A stretch of 64,000 nucleotides of DNA from Macrostomum hystrix (GCA_950097015.1 CATNEN010000025.1:9233001-9297000); one strand, 5' to 3'; positions 21,520 through 33,323 are shown, numbered from the stretch's first letter. Numbers and translations: made by a program. Notes: a model not told the origin generated them from the sequence alone.

Positions 21520-24500
21520 TTACTTAGTTAGCATGCGATCCAGCTTGTCAGCCCCATCCAGATTGTCTACAATTTCAGCCAGGCACTGCTCAACCGCTTG
21601 CTCCTCGACTCGCTCGCACATCGGCTCCCAATCGCTGGCAAAATCGGCCGGCTGGTAACGAAATTCCGGTCCAAAATTGATCTGCACCTGGGCGGCTTTG
21701 TACAGGCTAATAGCCGGATAGTAGGTGCTGGCATAGAGCTTGCTGAATGCCACTCCCATTGGCTGGCCGTTGCGATAGAAGCGAATCTCGCTGCCCAGCT
21801 GCAGCCGAAGCGCCTTTTCTTGCTTCTGCACCTCGTCGCGCTCTTCGTAGTACAGACAGTTCTTGAACTTGATCAACGGGCTGGACTTGTGCGTAGGCGG
21901 CAGGCAGTCCACGGTGACCTGGGTTGGTCGCTGCAGCACAATCAGGCAGCCGATGACGTCGCCCTGCCCGTAGCCCGACTCGGCGTAGTGACGCCCGCGG
22001 GCGTCGTGAAACGCTGTGCCCTTGCGACTGCGCCACGAGTAGGAGAACTTGTCGCAGCCCACTGGCGCCTGGAAACAAAATTGTGAATTCATCTGGATTT
22101 ATGTTTCCATGAGCATTTAACTTTTGAACACTGTTGCGATTTACTAAAAATGAAGATAGTCCACTTCCATTACCTACTCAGTTTGGTCTGTCACACTGCT
22201 GAGTCACTCTCTCACTCCTCAAATCAGATTGGTCTGTCACACTGCTGAGTCACTCTCTTACTCCTCAAATCAGATTGGTCTGTCCCTCTGTTGAGTCACC
22301 TTCTGTCACCCTTCCACCCAGATAGTTGTGCCGCACTCACCTGAAGATTTCCTAGGGAGGCAGACCAGCCCATCCTAGTGGCGGAACCCTCTGGCATCTC
22401 GGTCACGATGGCCTCGTAGTACCAGGCGCCCTTGGACACGCCGTGAGTAGCCCTAATCATGCAGTAGCCCTTGTCGCCAGTGACTGAGAGCTGATTCTCG
22501 GCCAGTTTCAACTGAGGCGCCCGATCGCACATAGACAATAGCAGGGCTGGCGGAGCCCAGGCCCGGTAGAAATAGCCGGGTATTGGCTGGCCGCTGGTGC
22601 TCTCACACTGGTCCCATTGCTGCCGACCGGGGGCATGTACATCAGGCTCGGCTAGGGTGTATCTGTGATACAAAGAGAGATGCAAGAGTCAGTCAATACG
22701 CAAACGGCCAGCGCCAAAGCAGCCGCACTCAAAACCCCTTAACCTCTGCCTAGTTGAGGTGGGGTTGGTGCACCCAGCCAGCCGACTCGCTAAGCCGGGG
22801 GGTTTGGCGAAGACTAACACGCCACCTACTTAGTAACCCCTATCTCGCTCTCGCGCTTTTTGTTCATCTATATGCGCGCAATGCAGCAAAAAATCTTCGC
22901 TGCCATTAAAAATCGTAAATATAAAAGCATTCCGCTTTACTTTCATATATTTTTTGCAAGAAATTCTATATTATAATGCCTTTTACTTCTTATTAGTCAA
23001 CTCAATTTACAGGCCAAGTGCCAGGCTTCGACCGACGAAGCTGACTACAAAGCCAATGAGAACCCTGCCGAAACGGAGCGATCGTCATCGGAAGCCAATG
23101 ACGAAGGAGTGAAGCTCGTCAACAGAGCGCTGCCAGTGTTTGGCGATGGTTCCCAACCTTCACGATCAGTGCCAAGCGGGCAGACTGGCGTGCCAGTCTG
23201 GCAAAAAAGGAACCGGGGGGGGGGCGGTGAGGCCCATGGCCGTGATTTGAAAACCACGTCCCGCGGGCAAAACCGCACCCGACAGAGTGATCACGGCATA
23301 ACGAACCGTAGGACCTCTTTAAACAAAATCACCGTGAATCACCGGAGAGCACAGGAGAGACAGACAAGATCGGAAATGAAGGGCGTAGTGAGAGGAGGGA
23401 ACAAAAAACACAAGAACGAAAACCAAGAACAAAAACAAGAAAAATACTGAAAAAAAACAAAAAAAATAGAAAAAGTCAGGAAAAGGCTGCTCACAGCGCA
23501 GGCACAGATCAAGCTGCCGGCAATAGAGAAGAACCCCGGACCAAGATCGATCGAACAGAGGATGGCGAGAAGCAGAAGGCGAAGAATTAAGAGAGGTAGA
23601 CGCCGATGCGAGAAAGATGCCGAACGCACGGAAAAAGCACAGAAGGAGTGGGATCAGAAACGGATAAGAATAGCGACATGGAACGTCCAAAGGGCAAACC
23701 TAGGCTCAGCGAGATTTGGCGAAATTGTGAAGAAAGCAACGGAAAGCTGGGATGTGACCCTGCTCACCGAATTGAACGCGCGCGACACGGGGATCAGTGT
23801 TCCACCATCAACGAAAAGAGACGCACCTGGTGCACTCCCAAAGGGTGGGAATCCTACTAACTGAGACAGCGTGGCACCTCTGGTGCAGCGGAGGTAGAAA
23901 GATGCACCCGCAACAGCCTTCCAGAAGGTCCTCAGCAAGATTCTACATGGCTGCTCATGGATATGATTGAAGTATTTTCCAATTATAAATTGTTGTGAGG
24001 TTCAAATCTAAAACCAAGCGAAAACTATTTCTGTAGTTGTGCAATACACATTATCCACCTCATCTCATTAGCTGAGGTAGAAATTTAGGTAGCTATAACA
24101 GTCTTGAGTGGACTGAAGACATTTCTTCATGGACGGATTACTGAAGGCAGTTCTAACCCAACGATGACGATTCTAGTTAAAAAATACGAGTATGTATAAA
24201 AGCAACTTCACAACACGGCCGCTAACCTATAGTTGTCTTTGTTAAACGGATGCTCAACTGGGAAGCCCTGCGCGTTGACTTTGACACGCTCGGCCTCAAG
24301 GCGCGAACGCGTTCCTCGCTGATCGGCACCAGGGCCGGCGCGTCGCTTACCGCGGCCCGGCATCTGGACGTTCAGCTTGGACAGGTCAGTCTTGAGGCCG
24401 GAGGCCAGGGCTCGGAACTGGTCATAGTTGGGCCCGATGCGGGACAGGTCGTTATTGGCCAGGGACACCATAGAGTCCTCTTGGGATTGGTCGCTAGACT

Positions 24501-25875
24501 GCTCACCGGCTGGCGACACCTTGGTTACCTGGCGAATGGCAAGGTAGGTTTATTTAGATTCATGTGGATAATTTTGCTACATTTCGTTGACCTAATGAGT
24601 ACCAATATGTTATATTTAGCAAGACACTTGATTTCCGTTTGCTTTAGTTCATACATCTGTAAAATGGGCATCAGAATTAGCTGGGGTAGAACTTTGACTG
24701 GGTCTATTAATAATGGTAATAATAATAATAATTGCAGGAGGGCTGCGGGCAGTCGCAAATCATTTGGTGACACTAGACCCACAGCCAGCGAGAGGCAATT
24801 CTGCCCATTCCGCTGACTCCTGAGCACACACGCACAGATACTCGCTGAGGCCGTGTGCGTACTGGTAACTACACCTTTTTACTTTCTATTATAGAAAAAG
24901 TTCACTCGATATTGAAATCGTTGCATCCAATTTTGACAGTCTGTGGCAGCGCTAGCTAAAATGTTCAACCTATTTTGACAAACTTTGGCTCACTTCTGAC
25001 AATTTGCATCCGATATTGACAAACTTCAAGCTTTGTTGACACTTTGCAAGCAACTATGACATCGGGCAATCGATTCTGACACCGGGTTAGAAACCAATGT
25101 CTTTGTCTCGCTGTCTATGGGAACAAGTCTGCTCATATGCATCCGTCTTTGACACTGTGCATCCAAAATTGACACAACACAAGTAATAACTTTTCCACAA
25201 ACTATTCCTTTTTGCCATAGACTACGTGTACCATATACGAGCTATGTGGCCTACATGTAACATGGATTTAGGCTTCCGATGAATACATAGTTGCTGTCCT
25301 CCGTCGGAGTCATTCACTTCCAAAGTTACCCGACCGGCAATACCCGACAGTAAAGGACTGAGCAGTTGTACGCAGCTTTTGGGTGCCCATATGATGAAGC
25401 TCAGCATTGTTAATGAACGTACCTTAAAAGTATCGCTGCTGGCCACAGTCTTGTGTATAGTGGCGTACCAGGACTTGTTGCCGCGCCTTGGCTGGCTGGC
25501 CAAAGCATCCCAATTCTCCTCAAGGTAGGGTATGAGCTTCTGATCAACGCTAAATTGACAACGGCCGCCGTTTTCAACAGTGAGATTGGCTAGAGCAGTC
25601 TGGCACATCACCGCAAAGCTGGCTTGCTTCCTATTGAAGACCTCCTCGGAGCGGTTGTTGCAGGCCTTGCACATGAAGTGATAATTTGTCATAAAAGGCA
25701 GCACGGAGCCAACGTTGAACTTTATACAGGCCTTGTGAAACCAGCGGCTGCACTGGCAGCATTGGAATTCCGCTTCAGCGTAGCGCCTAGGCTCGCCGCA
25801 ATAACATTGCGTATCCTTCGGCGGGGTGACGCTGATGATTTCCCCGGAGACGCCATTGTTGGTGTCGCTGCTCAT
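21520..25875 (-). CDS. ASH2L: ASH2-like subunit of COMPASS/MLL histone H3K4 methyltransferase, 4 exons, complete
   Basis: A core scaffold of the WRAD module (with WDR5, RBBP5 and DPY30) that stimulates SET1/MLL-type H3 lysine-4 methylation in the nucleus. Exons on the minus strand: 25875-25423, 24528-24227, 22662-22341, 22068-21520. All junctions are GT-AG and in phase, giving 541 codons. Residues 22-75 form the atypical PHD finger: CYCGEPRR, CCQCSRWFHKAC, FMCKAC. The following winged-helix region has LANLTVENGG and IPYLEENWDAL. A basic linker (PGRGKRR) precedes HPFNKDNYRYTLAEPD, the start of the SPRY domain. That domain includes KGYCMIRATHGVSKGAWYYE, RMGWSASLGNLQ and SYSWRSRKGTAFH. The C-terminal helix with MCERVEEQAVEQCLAEIVDN fits the DPY30-binding segment. 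Intron 2 contains a LINE fragment and intron 3 a short tandem repeat. An acceptor-like TGCATTGCAG lies just upstream of the start, so a non-coding 5' exon or spliced leader is possible. Confidence 0.93.
22180..22310. repeat. 46-bp tandem repeat in ASH2L intron 3
   Basis: Nearly three copies of a unit containing TTGGTCTGTCACACTGCTGA and GTCACTCTCTCACTCCTCAA. Short and without other signals. Confidence 0.85.
23000..23970 (+). mobile_element. 5' fragment of a non-LTR retrotransposon in ASH2L intron 2
   Basis: An open frame at 23562-23864 encodes the first third of an apurinic-type endonuclease: IRIATWNVQRANLG, WDVTLLTELNA. After a frameshift near 23850 the next frame continues with RVGILLTETAWHLWCSGGRK, then stops. 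The upstream GC-rich leader (from about 23000) is probably its 5' UTR. The reverse transcriptase is absent. Retention of the 5' rather than the 3' end is unusual for LINE remnants. It is unrelated in sequence to the intact element at 33229. Confidence 0.55.
24735..24850 (-). mobile_element. SINE family 2 fragment, antisense
   Basis: An (AAT)n tract at 24716-24734 followed by the reversed 3' end of the family (GCAGGAGGGCTGCGGGCAGT, ACCCACAGCCAGCGAGAGGC, CTGACTCCTGAGCACACACG). Bases 24610-24700 just before it resemble the family-1 body (AAAATGGGCATCAGAATTAG). It lies in ASH2L intron 1. Confidence 0.65.
24880..25200. repeat. Degenerate TTGACA-type repeats in ASH2L intron 1
   Basis: A run of loosely spaced, diverged phrases such as ATTTTGACA, TATTGACAAACTT and ATTCTGACACCGG interspersed with TTTGCATCC or CAATCGA. 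This may be an old minisatellite that has decayed. Confidence 0.4.
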
Positions 25876-26007
25876 TGTTGCTTAAAAATTTTATTTCTTT
25901 TTTTTGAGATTCAAAACTGCAATGCAGGCACAGAAAATATCTAAAAAATCGCGATTTTTATAATTAGGGAAACCTTCTGGAACTTTTCACTGCCCATTTT
26001 AGACTGT

Positions 26008-26885
26008 ATGCAGCCCTATCCACTCACCAGACTGCAGACAGCCCTATCCACACACCAGACTGCAGACAGCCCTATCCACTCACCAGACTGCAGACAGCCC
26101 TATCCACTCACCAGACTGCAGACAGCCCTATCCACTCACCAGACTGCAGACAGCCCTATCCACACACCAGACTGCAGACAGCCCTATCCACTCACCAGAC
26201 TGCAGACAGCCCTATCCACTCACCAGACTGCAGACAGCCCTATCCACTCACCAGACTGCAGACAGCCCTATCCACACACCAGACTGCAGACAGCCCTATC
26301 CACTCACCAGACTGCAGACAGCCCTATCCACTCACCAGACTGCAGACAGCCCTATCCACACACCAGACTGCAGACAGCCCTATCCACACACCAGACTGCA
26401 GACAGCCCTATCCACTCACCAGACTGCAGACAGCCCTATCCACTCACCAGACTGCAGACAGCCCTATCCACACACCAGACTGCAGACAGCCCTATCCACA
26501 CACCAGACTGCAGACAGCCCTATCCACTCATCAGACTGCAGACAGCCCTATCCACTCATCAGACTGCAGACAGCCCTATCCACTCACCAGACTGCAGACA
26601 GCCCTATCCACACACCAGACTGCAGACAGCCCTATCCACTCATCAGACTGCAGACAGCCCTATCCACACACCAGACTGCAGACAGCCCTATCCACACACC
26701 AGACTGCAGACAGCCCTATCCACTCACCAGACTGCAGACAGCCCTATCCACACACCAGACTGCAGACAGCCCTATCCACACACCAGACTGCAGACAGCCC
26801 TATCCACTCATCAGACTGCAGACAGCCCTATCCACACACCAGACTGCAGACAGCCCTATCCACACACCAGACTGCAGACAGCCCA
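26008..26885. repeat. 28-bp minisatellite between ASH2L and mevalonate kinase
   Basis: About 31 units containing CAGACTGCAGACAGCCCTAT and CCACTCAC, with CCACACAC and CATCAG variants mixed along the array. Because 28 is one more than a multiple of three and no frame of the unit has a stop, a spurious 296-codon frame results. Confidence 0.97.
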
Positions 26886-27183
26886 CACATATGTGTAAAG
26901 GTGGCGAGCACACCATCAAAGGCTAGTTGTCTTAAAGGTTGGCTAAAAATATGTACTCAGATAAGTTCGTAAAGAAACGCTCGCAGTAACACAGATACAC
27001 CATGTAGCGAACACAGACTTAAGAGTCAGACTACAACATTTAGCTACTAGGAATACCACAAACGCATCTACTAACTAATCCATTCATGTAATATTGCGGT
27101 TATATATTACGCATTAAAACTTATAATACACAAAAAACATAGTTACTAGAAAGCAAGGCGATTTAGATATTAAAAAATTTAAA

Positions 27184-27189
27184 TTTATT
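27184..27189 (-). terminator. Poly(A) signal AATAAA for mevalonate kinase
   Basis: AATAAA on the minus strand, about 31 bases past the mevalonate kinase stop codon. Position and orientation fit the gene's polyadenylation signal. Confidence 0.6.
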
Positions 27190-27219
27190 TTAGGCGACTA
27201 AAAATAAACGATCCGATAT

Positions 27220-28545
27220 TCAATCGGTCATCCAGAGCTCTGCAGACTCTTCGGCCTCCTCAAGTCGAACCCCCGGCTCGCCGAGCTGCACAGCTCGCAC
27301 ATAGGCACACATCGCCGCCAGTGAGTCCAACGTACGCCTACGACAGTCGTCGCCACCATCGCTGTCGCCACCTTGAAGCTGAGGGCAAGGAAAAAATATC
27401 AAAGCGCAGCCGCCGCCGCCGGCTCCTGTGAGCTTTGCGGCAGCTCCATGCGACTCGGCAACCGAGCAGATCTGGTCTAGCAACGGATGGGACACACCTA
27501 GGCAAACTAGCAGCCGCTGGTTCAGCCGCACTAATGCTAAATAGTCGTCTTTGTCGGCTGGTGAAGCGGCACCGGTTGCCATGGAAACAATGAGACGCTG
27601 AGCCGACTCGCTGACGGAGTTGATGGCGTCAACAATGTGATGAATGGGTGCGCCAAGGCTGGGCGACTCGGCTAGCTGACGAACACCCGCCACCAGGCTG
27701 CCGGTGCTGCGCGCCTGGCCAGTGTCGGCCACAAAAACAACAGGCAGTGTTGACGCAACTTGGTTGATATGACAACCGGTTGAAATATCGGCCGGAAGCA
27801 ATGGAGCAGGTGGGCCCGGCCTACGGTAGGCGATAAAGCCGCCGCGCACGGCGCACGCGTTGTCGACGCCGCTAGGTCGGCCGTGGACAAGAGTCTCAGC
27901 GGCGAAGGCGGCGGCTTCAACGCTGCAGGTGTCTAGGGGTGATGCTCGATCGGCCAGGGCCTCGCAGACGGCGGCTAATGCGGCGGCGTAGGCGGCCGAG
28001 GAGCCGAGGCCGCCACCGATTGGCAGCCGGCCGGAGACCATGAATGCCACATTGCCTAGCAATGGCGGCTTAAGCCAGGCGTAGACGGCGACAAACGCGG
28101 CTACGGCGAGGCGAGGCAATTCTTGCTGCTGTTGGGCTTCCACTGCTCGATCAGATAATTCTCGAATAGTCGACAATTCCACCTCAGTGAAAGGCGATTC
28201 AATTGGCTTTCCACTAGCATTTTTCACAGCCTTGGCAATGGGAAACGCTGCATCCAGCTCAGTGGAGTCCAAGCAAGCGCGCATGCTCAGTGCTGGAAAG
28301 TGGAGCACAATTTGACCAGATGCTGAACGACAAGGAAGGTTATCCCCATTGACAGGATCGCTAGCTGAGTCCTGACGCCACCTGGCTGTCACTCTACAAC
28401 GCTCGGAGATGGCGGCGGCAAGGGCCAGGCTGCCATATACTACAGCGTGCTCGCCATGCAGGATGACCTTGCCAGGAGCCGATGCAGACACACTGTGCCA
28501 GCTGCCATCTTTGCTGACTTCAATGTTGTCGCCTTGAGATGATGA
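27220..28545 (-). CDS. MVK: Mevalonate kinase, main exon; first coding exon not found
   Basis: GHMP-family kinase that phosphorylates mevalonate with ATP in the isoprenoid/sterol pathway. One uninterrupted frame of 423 codons from 28491 carries all hallmark motifs: SAPGKVILHGEHAVVYG at the start, the phosphate loop PIGGGLGSSAA at about 157-167, HGRPSGVDN with the catalytic aspartate at about 203-211, and KLTGAGGGGC at about 353-362. Length and motif order match animal enzymes. The frame continues upstream past 28491 without an ATG until a stop that overlaps an acceptor-like TTAACTTAG ending at about 28546. The initiator codon must therefore come from an upstream exon or a trans-spliced leader; 28491 is a GTG and not a real start. 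The body is complete through its TGA at 27220-27222. Confidence 0.92.
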   Translation of the reverse strand, partial: SSSQGDNIEVSKDGSWHSVSASAPGKVILHGEHAVVYGSLALAAAISERCRVTARWRQDSASDPVNGDNLPCRSASGQIVLHFPALSMRACLDSTELDAAFPIAKAVKNASGKPIESPFTEVELSTIRELSDRAVEAQQQQELPRLAVAAFVAVYAWLKPPLLGNVAFMVSGRLPIGGGLGSSAAYAAALAAVCEALADRASPLDTCSVEAAAFAAETLVHGRPSGVDNACAVRGGFIAYRRPGPPAPLLPADISTGCHINQVASTLPVVFVADTGQARSTGSLVAGVRQLAESPSLGAPIHHIVDAINSVSESAQRLIVSMATGAASPADKDDYLALVRLNQRLLVCLGVSHPLLDQICSVAESHGAAAKLTGAGGGGCALIFFPCPQLQGGDSDGGDDCRRRTLDSLAAMCAYVRAVQLGEPGVRLEEAEESAELWMTD

Positions 28546-28845
28546 AGCCTAAGTTAATATTTTTAGGCTTATAAATGTAGCATAAGATAGTATGTTTTTG
28601 AAATTTATGTTTTAAATGTTGTCTGTTCTTTACTAAAAAAGTAAAATATCAATAAACAATATTTTATTGGTTTTATTACAAATTTTCTGCCAGCTAAGAG
28701 AAGATTAACCCCTTACAATGTATAAAATCATACTCCAGTCAAATCTTAAAGTAATACAAGGCAAATAAAAAACTGAACCAACCTATTTCTATTAAGTAGC
28801 AAAGTTATTAGAAAAGTACTTCAGTATACCATGAAAAACGATAAG

Positions 28846-28924
28846 GGAGTCAGCAAAATGGTCAGAACTACCTCCGTGCTTGTTGCGGGTCTAGTGTCAC
28901 CAATATTTTGTGCCATTGCCCTCC
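28846..28924 (+). mobile_element. SINE family 2 fragment
   Basis: Short match to the 3' part: GGGAGTCAGCAAAATGGTCA, GTTGCGGGTCTAGTGTCACC, TGTGCCATTG. The rest of the element is missing. Confidence 0.5.
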
Positions 28925-29373
28925 TTGAAGCTAGTATCGCATCTTATTATTTTCTCTCACAAGGCTGATACAGAAAATATTGAGTCCATAATTTTCCTCA
29001 GCTCTATTATGCTTAATGCTAATAACTATTTTCATGCTTAGTTTGTGTGATGCTGAGTATGAATGAGCATTTTGTTGCCTATCACTGAGTTGATCCCTGA
29101 ATTATAAGTTTGTGTTAAGCCAGAGATCTTTATACACAACATATGGACTGTAAAGAAAAGTTTAAGTCAAGTTTTTTACCACAAGATGAGGCCTATCTTT
29201 TACTTGGTACAGGATGAGAATGACAGGCTTTTTTTAACACTGTACAGAAGGCACAGCTCATTTTCCTCTAAAATTTCTTTCCTATTTTTTCAGTTTTATT
29301 AGGCCAAAAGAAAGTTAGCTTTTTCTTTTTATGAAAATTGTTTTTTTCCTTTCTTAAGAGTTGACATTTTTAT

Positions 29374-30600
29374 ATGATGAACAAGTGCTCCGCATTCAGC
29401 TGCAAGAGTGGGTACGCAAGTCCAACAATACCAAACTATGTAAACTTTTGCTCCTTTTTGCTAAACAATCCACATCTTCTTGAAGAATGGGAGAAAGCCA
29501 ATCCCTGTAAAGATTTTAAGCCACCAAAGTTTACAAAAAATGTGATTGCTGCACTTTTTCTGTTAGACTGTGCATATGTCTTGTGACTCCTGTATCAGTT
29601 GGCACAAAAGGGACTGCAACTTGCTGAAGAAGCAATACTTAATGCCCGAAGCAGTGCCAATGATTTTTTTAAAATGTGCCGGCATACTTGTCAATGCCTT
29701 GGCAGCCAGGTGTGGCATGTCTTTAGCATCATCTTTGGCTGGCCTCGAGATTGAGACTCTATTGCTGACTGCTTACTTGAGGCGATTGTGGAGTTGCTTG
29801 ATGCAGAATCAACCTGTTGGATTTCACAACCATTTGCAACAGCCAGCTATGCATACCTACATGCTCGGCACCAAGTCTGCCTGCTAAATTTCCTGATCTA
29901 TTTACATTTTTTAAACCTCATGGCAAAAGTGAAGAACTGGAAGGAGAATCTTGAGATGTCTTAACTGTTGTAGCAATTCGACGGCATCCTTGATTTAGCT
30001 CAGGATAATCTATCGAATGGGCTAGATCTAAAGGAAGACAGATCAATGAGGTCTTTTAGAGAGCAGCTGCAGCTGAGCTGAACCAAGAAACCTGCAAGAA
30101 GTTATTTGCAATATAGTCATGTGCTATATGGTTTACATGATTAGTGCTACAGCTTACAGAGCTCTACATGATTCAGAAATTCTTAATCTACCATCCATGA
30201 GAACATTGAGCAATTTCACTAGAAAAGTTAAAAACGATGGCCTAAATACCCATGCCTACTTACACCTCCAAGTAAGTAAGCTGACCCAGATGTAGCAAGT
30301 GGTGATTGCTGATAATTGATGAGATTTACATTGCAAATTGCATTGAATACTATGCAGGACAAATACACAGTGTTGATGATAAAAAAATAGCTTCGACATA
30401 ATTTTGCTTCATGACCAAGTTGATTGCCAGCAAGTAGAAGGATATTGGTATCCATGTGTGCCATTGCCCACTTTACAGCAAAGAAGCTTTAGAAGTGCTT
30501 ATAGAGTTGCTTTGGAGTCTTCATTGCAGCTGTGAATAGGAAGTTTGTCACTGGCTAAATTTGTGTCTATGATCTGATGACATTGGTTATTGACTGGGTC
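29374..30600 (+). pseudogene. Decayed P-element-like (THAP-domain) transposase
   Basis: The first frame starts with a THAP zinc-finger-like domain (KCSAFSCKSGY, LLEEWEKANPCKDFKPPKF), but the downstream cysteine-histidine half is scrambled. The next frame has LLKKQYLMPEAVPMIF, the segment that usually follows a THAP domain in P-element transposases. Near 30145-30290 comes YRALHDSEILNLPSMRTLSN. Near 30310-30385 comes LIIDEIYIANCIEYYAGQIH, corresponding to a catalytic-aspartate region of the RNase H-like core. Multiple stops and frameshifts show that it is dead. I found no terminal inverted repeats. Confidence 0.6.
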
Positions 30601-30890
30601 TGCATGGCATTCGGCTAGCTACTTAAAAAGCCAGACTCAACAATGACATCCCACCAATCTGCCCCAGTTGTGAACAGCAAGAAGAAATGACCTGCCATCT
30701 TTTTGCCTGCACTGCCCTGCTTTGCTGACCACCTTCACCCACTGACCTCTGGACTAGGCCAGTTGAGATAATGGCGTTCATCGAGCCTGCCTTCCCTGGT
30801 GCTGGCTCAGGAGTGGAACCACCACACTAATATGCTAATACCACAAGCTTATTTATGATTAATGATTAAAATTGATTGATGATTAATTTC
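30600..30890 (+). mobile_element. 3' end of a LINE within or beside the P-element relic
   Basis: The translation reads RLNNDIPPICPSCEQQEE, then CHLFACTALLC, then LWTRPVEIMAFI. This resembles the cysteine-histidine tail after the reverse transcriptase of non-LTR elements. It ends in a GATTAAT-rich stretch that could be its 3' tail. Stops interrupt it. Confidence 0.45.
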
Positions 30891-31165
30891 TCGAGTGCTT
30901 CTTTTGATGCTCTAATGGCCACAAGATTGAAAAAGGTGTGTGGAAGTCCTTAAAATGTATAATGAATAATTTGTCCAAAGACCTGTCTGTAGGAATCAGC
31001 ACTGGCAGAAGAAGCAGGAAGCTAGCAAAGCTTTTTGGTCTTGCTAGTGGAACAAAGACATTGATCTTTGTACCTTTGTTGCTTCATATACTAACTGTAA
31101 AGTGTAAACATCATTTTTACATTAAATTGTGTATCATATACAAGAGTACTGGGATTACTCTTTAA

Positions 31166-33216
31166 GTCTATGTTTCTTTCTGGCCTTCATGATGCCTTAT
31201 AGAGTTTACCTAACATTATATATATATATATATATATATATATGCCTATACAGAGACTAGGCTCTAATGCATAGAGCATGGCCTTATTTCTTTATAGCAA
31301 GGCTAGCTATTATTCCTTTCATACATGCGCAACCTCCCAAATCTTAGCTAGCCGTGCGACTTAGTTTTTGCTCTATTTACAACTTAGTTACTTTCATTGC
31401 TCTATTTACGACTTAGTTTGCTCTCACTTGCTCTCTTTTTCTCTCCCCTTTTTCCTCTTCTTCACGCCTTCCTTTTTTGTCCCTTGGTCCCCCCTTTGAT
31501 TTTTTTGTGCTTGGTTGATTGGTTTTTGTGACTTACCTTGCTTGGCCCTCGTTTCACCCGGCCAGTTTGGCCAGGTCAGTTGGGTGTTGCGCATGTACGA
31601 TTCCTTTTAAAACATACTTTAAATTACACTTACTAGGCCTACAAGGCCTAGCTAAATCTTAAAATATTATAACAAGGCCTAGGCCTAGGGCCTATCTATA
31701 TTAAAATGTCTAGCTAAGCTATGGAATCTTTGAGCCAATCATTATTAGTCAAGCAAGTATTATTGACAGCTAGTAGTATGATTATAAACCTGGAGATAAT
31801 CAATATAGCAAAATGTGGCTAAGGCAATGAGTAGGACTAGCTAGCAAAAACCAAGACAATTTTATAAATTAGAACAGATAGGCCTATGTAGGGATCCAGG
31901 CAGGTTGTATTATTATTGGATTAATCAATAAATAAGTAAAGTTAAAAACAGACAGAATAGGAGTGAGAAATAATAAATCTGACTTAGTTTGAGAGGCTGT
32001 TTAGTCCTAGCTATGCTAATTCAACCTAAAGCGTTAACAGAGCACTGAAAATGGGACTGGAAATCGCCTTGAGATCTCTAAAAGGACTCTTCCCTTAAGA
32101 GAAGGGAAGATTAAGATCGCTTAAGATCCCTTAAGATCCGCTTATTTTCTTTTTTTAACATCGGCATGCTTCTTTGACAAAATGTAGAACCATTTTTGTG
32201 ACAAACATCTTAATTACGAATATAAAAGTTCTGCAAAATAGATTTAATTTTTTTAAAACGATTTTTGTTTAATTCATTTTTGTCTGTACGCTATAATTTG
32301 TTTATCTCCTTTCTCGACGAATTCGTTGCATTCATGCAGTTGTCACTATCGACATTCTTTTTTAGATTTAAGAATGATATTAGATTGGGCCGAATTCAAT
32401 TTTTGTTCAGTTCAAACAACTGAACTTTTCAGTTGTTAGTTTAAAGATAATGCGCAGTAAAAATGTTTTGTTAAGAAATGCATCCATTGAACTAGCGTTT
32501 GAGCTGCTTTTAGCACTAGTTAAGGCCGAATGTTCAAACGAGTGAATACCAAAGGACCATGCAGTAGAAAAAGAGGTTATTCTAGAAATAGTGGTCCTTG
32601 ATGAATACTTGTACATCATCAAAAAGCAAAAGATGATGACGCATGTGGTTACATCGTTTTGAAATAGTTTTTATTAGTAAACTTGTATACATTCTTGCAA
32701 CTCATATCTTTAATATGCAACTCATATGTACTCTTTCTGCGCACTTTCAGCTAATGCTAATGTGAACCTCTGTCCTCATGCATGGTTTTAAATAATTGGT
32801 TGCACGCATATTAATTCAATGTTTTGAATGCGTATGTGCTCCCAAAATGTTTATTTAATCTATTCTACTTTTCGTTTACTGAATGCATTTAAATGAGATT
32901 TGATTTACCAACATTTGAGCTGTTTTTCTGTTGTTTACTACTTGGTAATATTTTGTCTGTTTACGCTAAAAACTGGCTTCGAACTTAAATATATTAGCGG
33001 AAGTAGGTAACGCATGAATTTTGCCAAACTCTGTTACTTGAAATTTCGATTAGCTGATGCCCGATGTCCCCGATGATTAGATTGAGACTGGTAAAAGGGA
33101 TCTGTCAGAGGCTCGTCTAAATACGCTCGTATAGCGTCAACCACGACCCTCGCTGGCCAACAGAATTTGAGAGACAGAATTTAAGAAATTTGACTGCGGC
33201 TATCCCACCATAAAAT
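31166..33216. other. AT-rich intergenic DNA with a TA microsatellite
   Basis: No gene or recognisable element. A (TA)n tract lies at 31219-31243. Pyrimidine-rich sequence follows at 31425-31520, and small GGCCTAGGCC-type palindromes occur near 31640-31695. Confidence 0.45.
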
Positions 33217-33228
33217 AACGGCGGATAA
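33217..33228. repeat. Target-site duplication, left copy
   Basis: AACGGCGGATAA, identical to 39511-39522. The pair bounds the non-LTR element exactly. Confidence 0.9.
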
Positions 33229-33323
33229 CTTGACTTAGCTTGACTTAGCTGCAGGGGGCATCTTCCGGATGCAGCGGGGAGGCGTTGCCGCCCATTCCGC
33301 TAGCCCCTGGCGACCACGGGCAA

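Noticed and set aside
21598-22086. A 162-codon plus-strand frame opposite ASH2L exon 4
   Set aside because: The minus strand encodes the conserved SPRY domain and C-terminus in phase with three other exons; the plus frame is a shadow.
26008-26898. A 296-codon open frame of repeated QTALSTHQTADSPIH type peptides
   Set aside because: It is the by-product of a 28-bp tandem repeat whose unit has no stop in any frame; 28 is one more than a multiple of three, so all frames are read in turn. There is no start context, domain or splice context.
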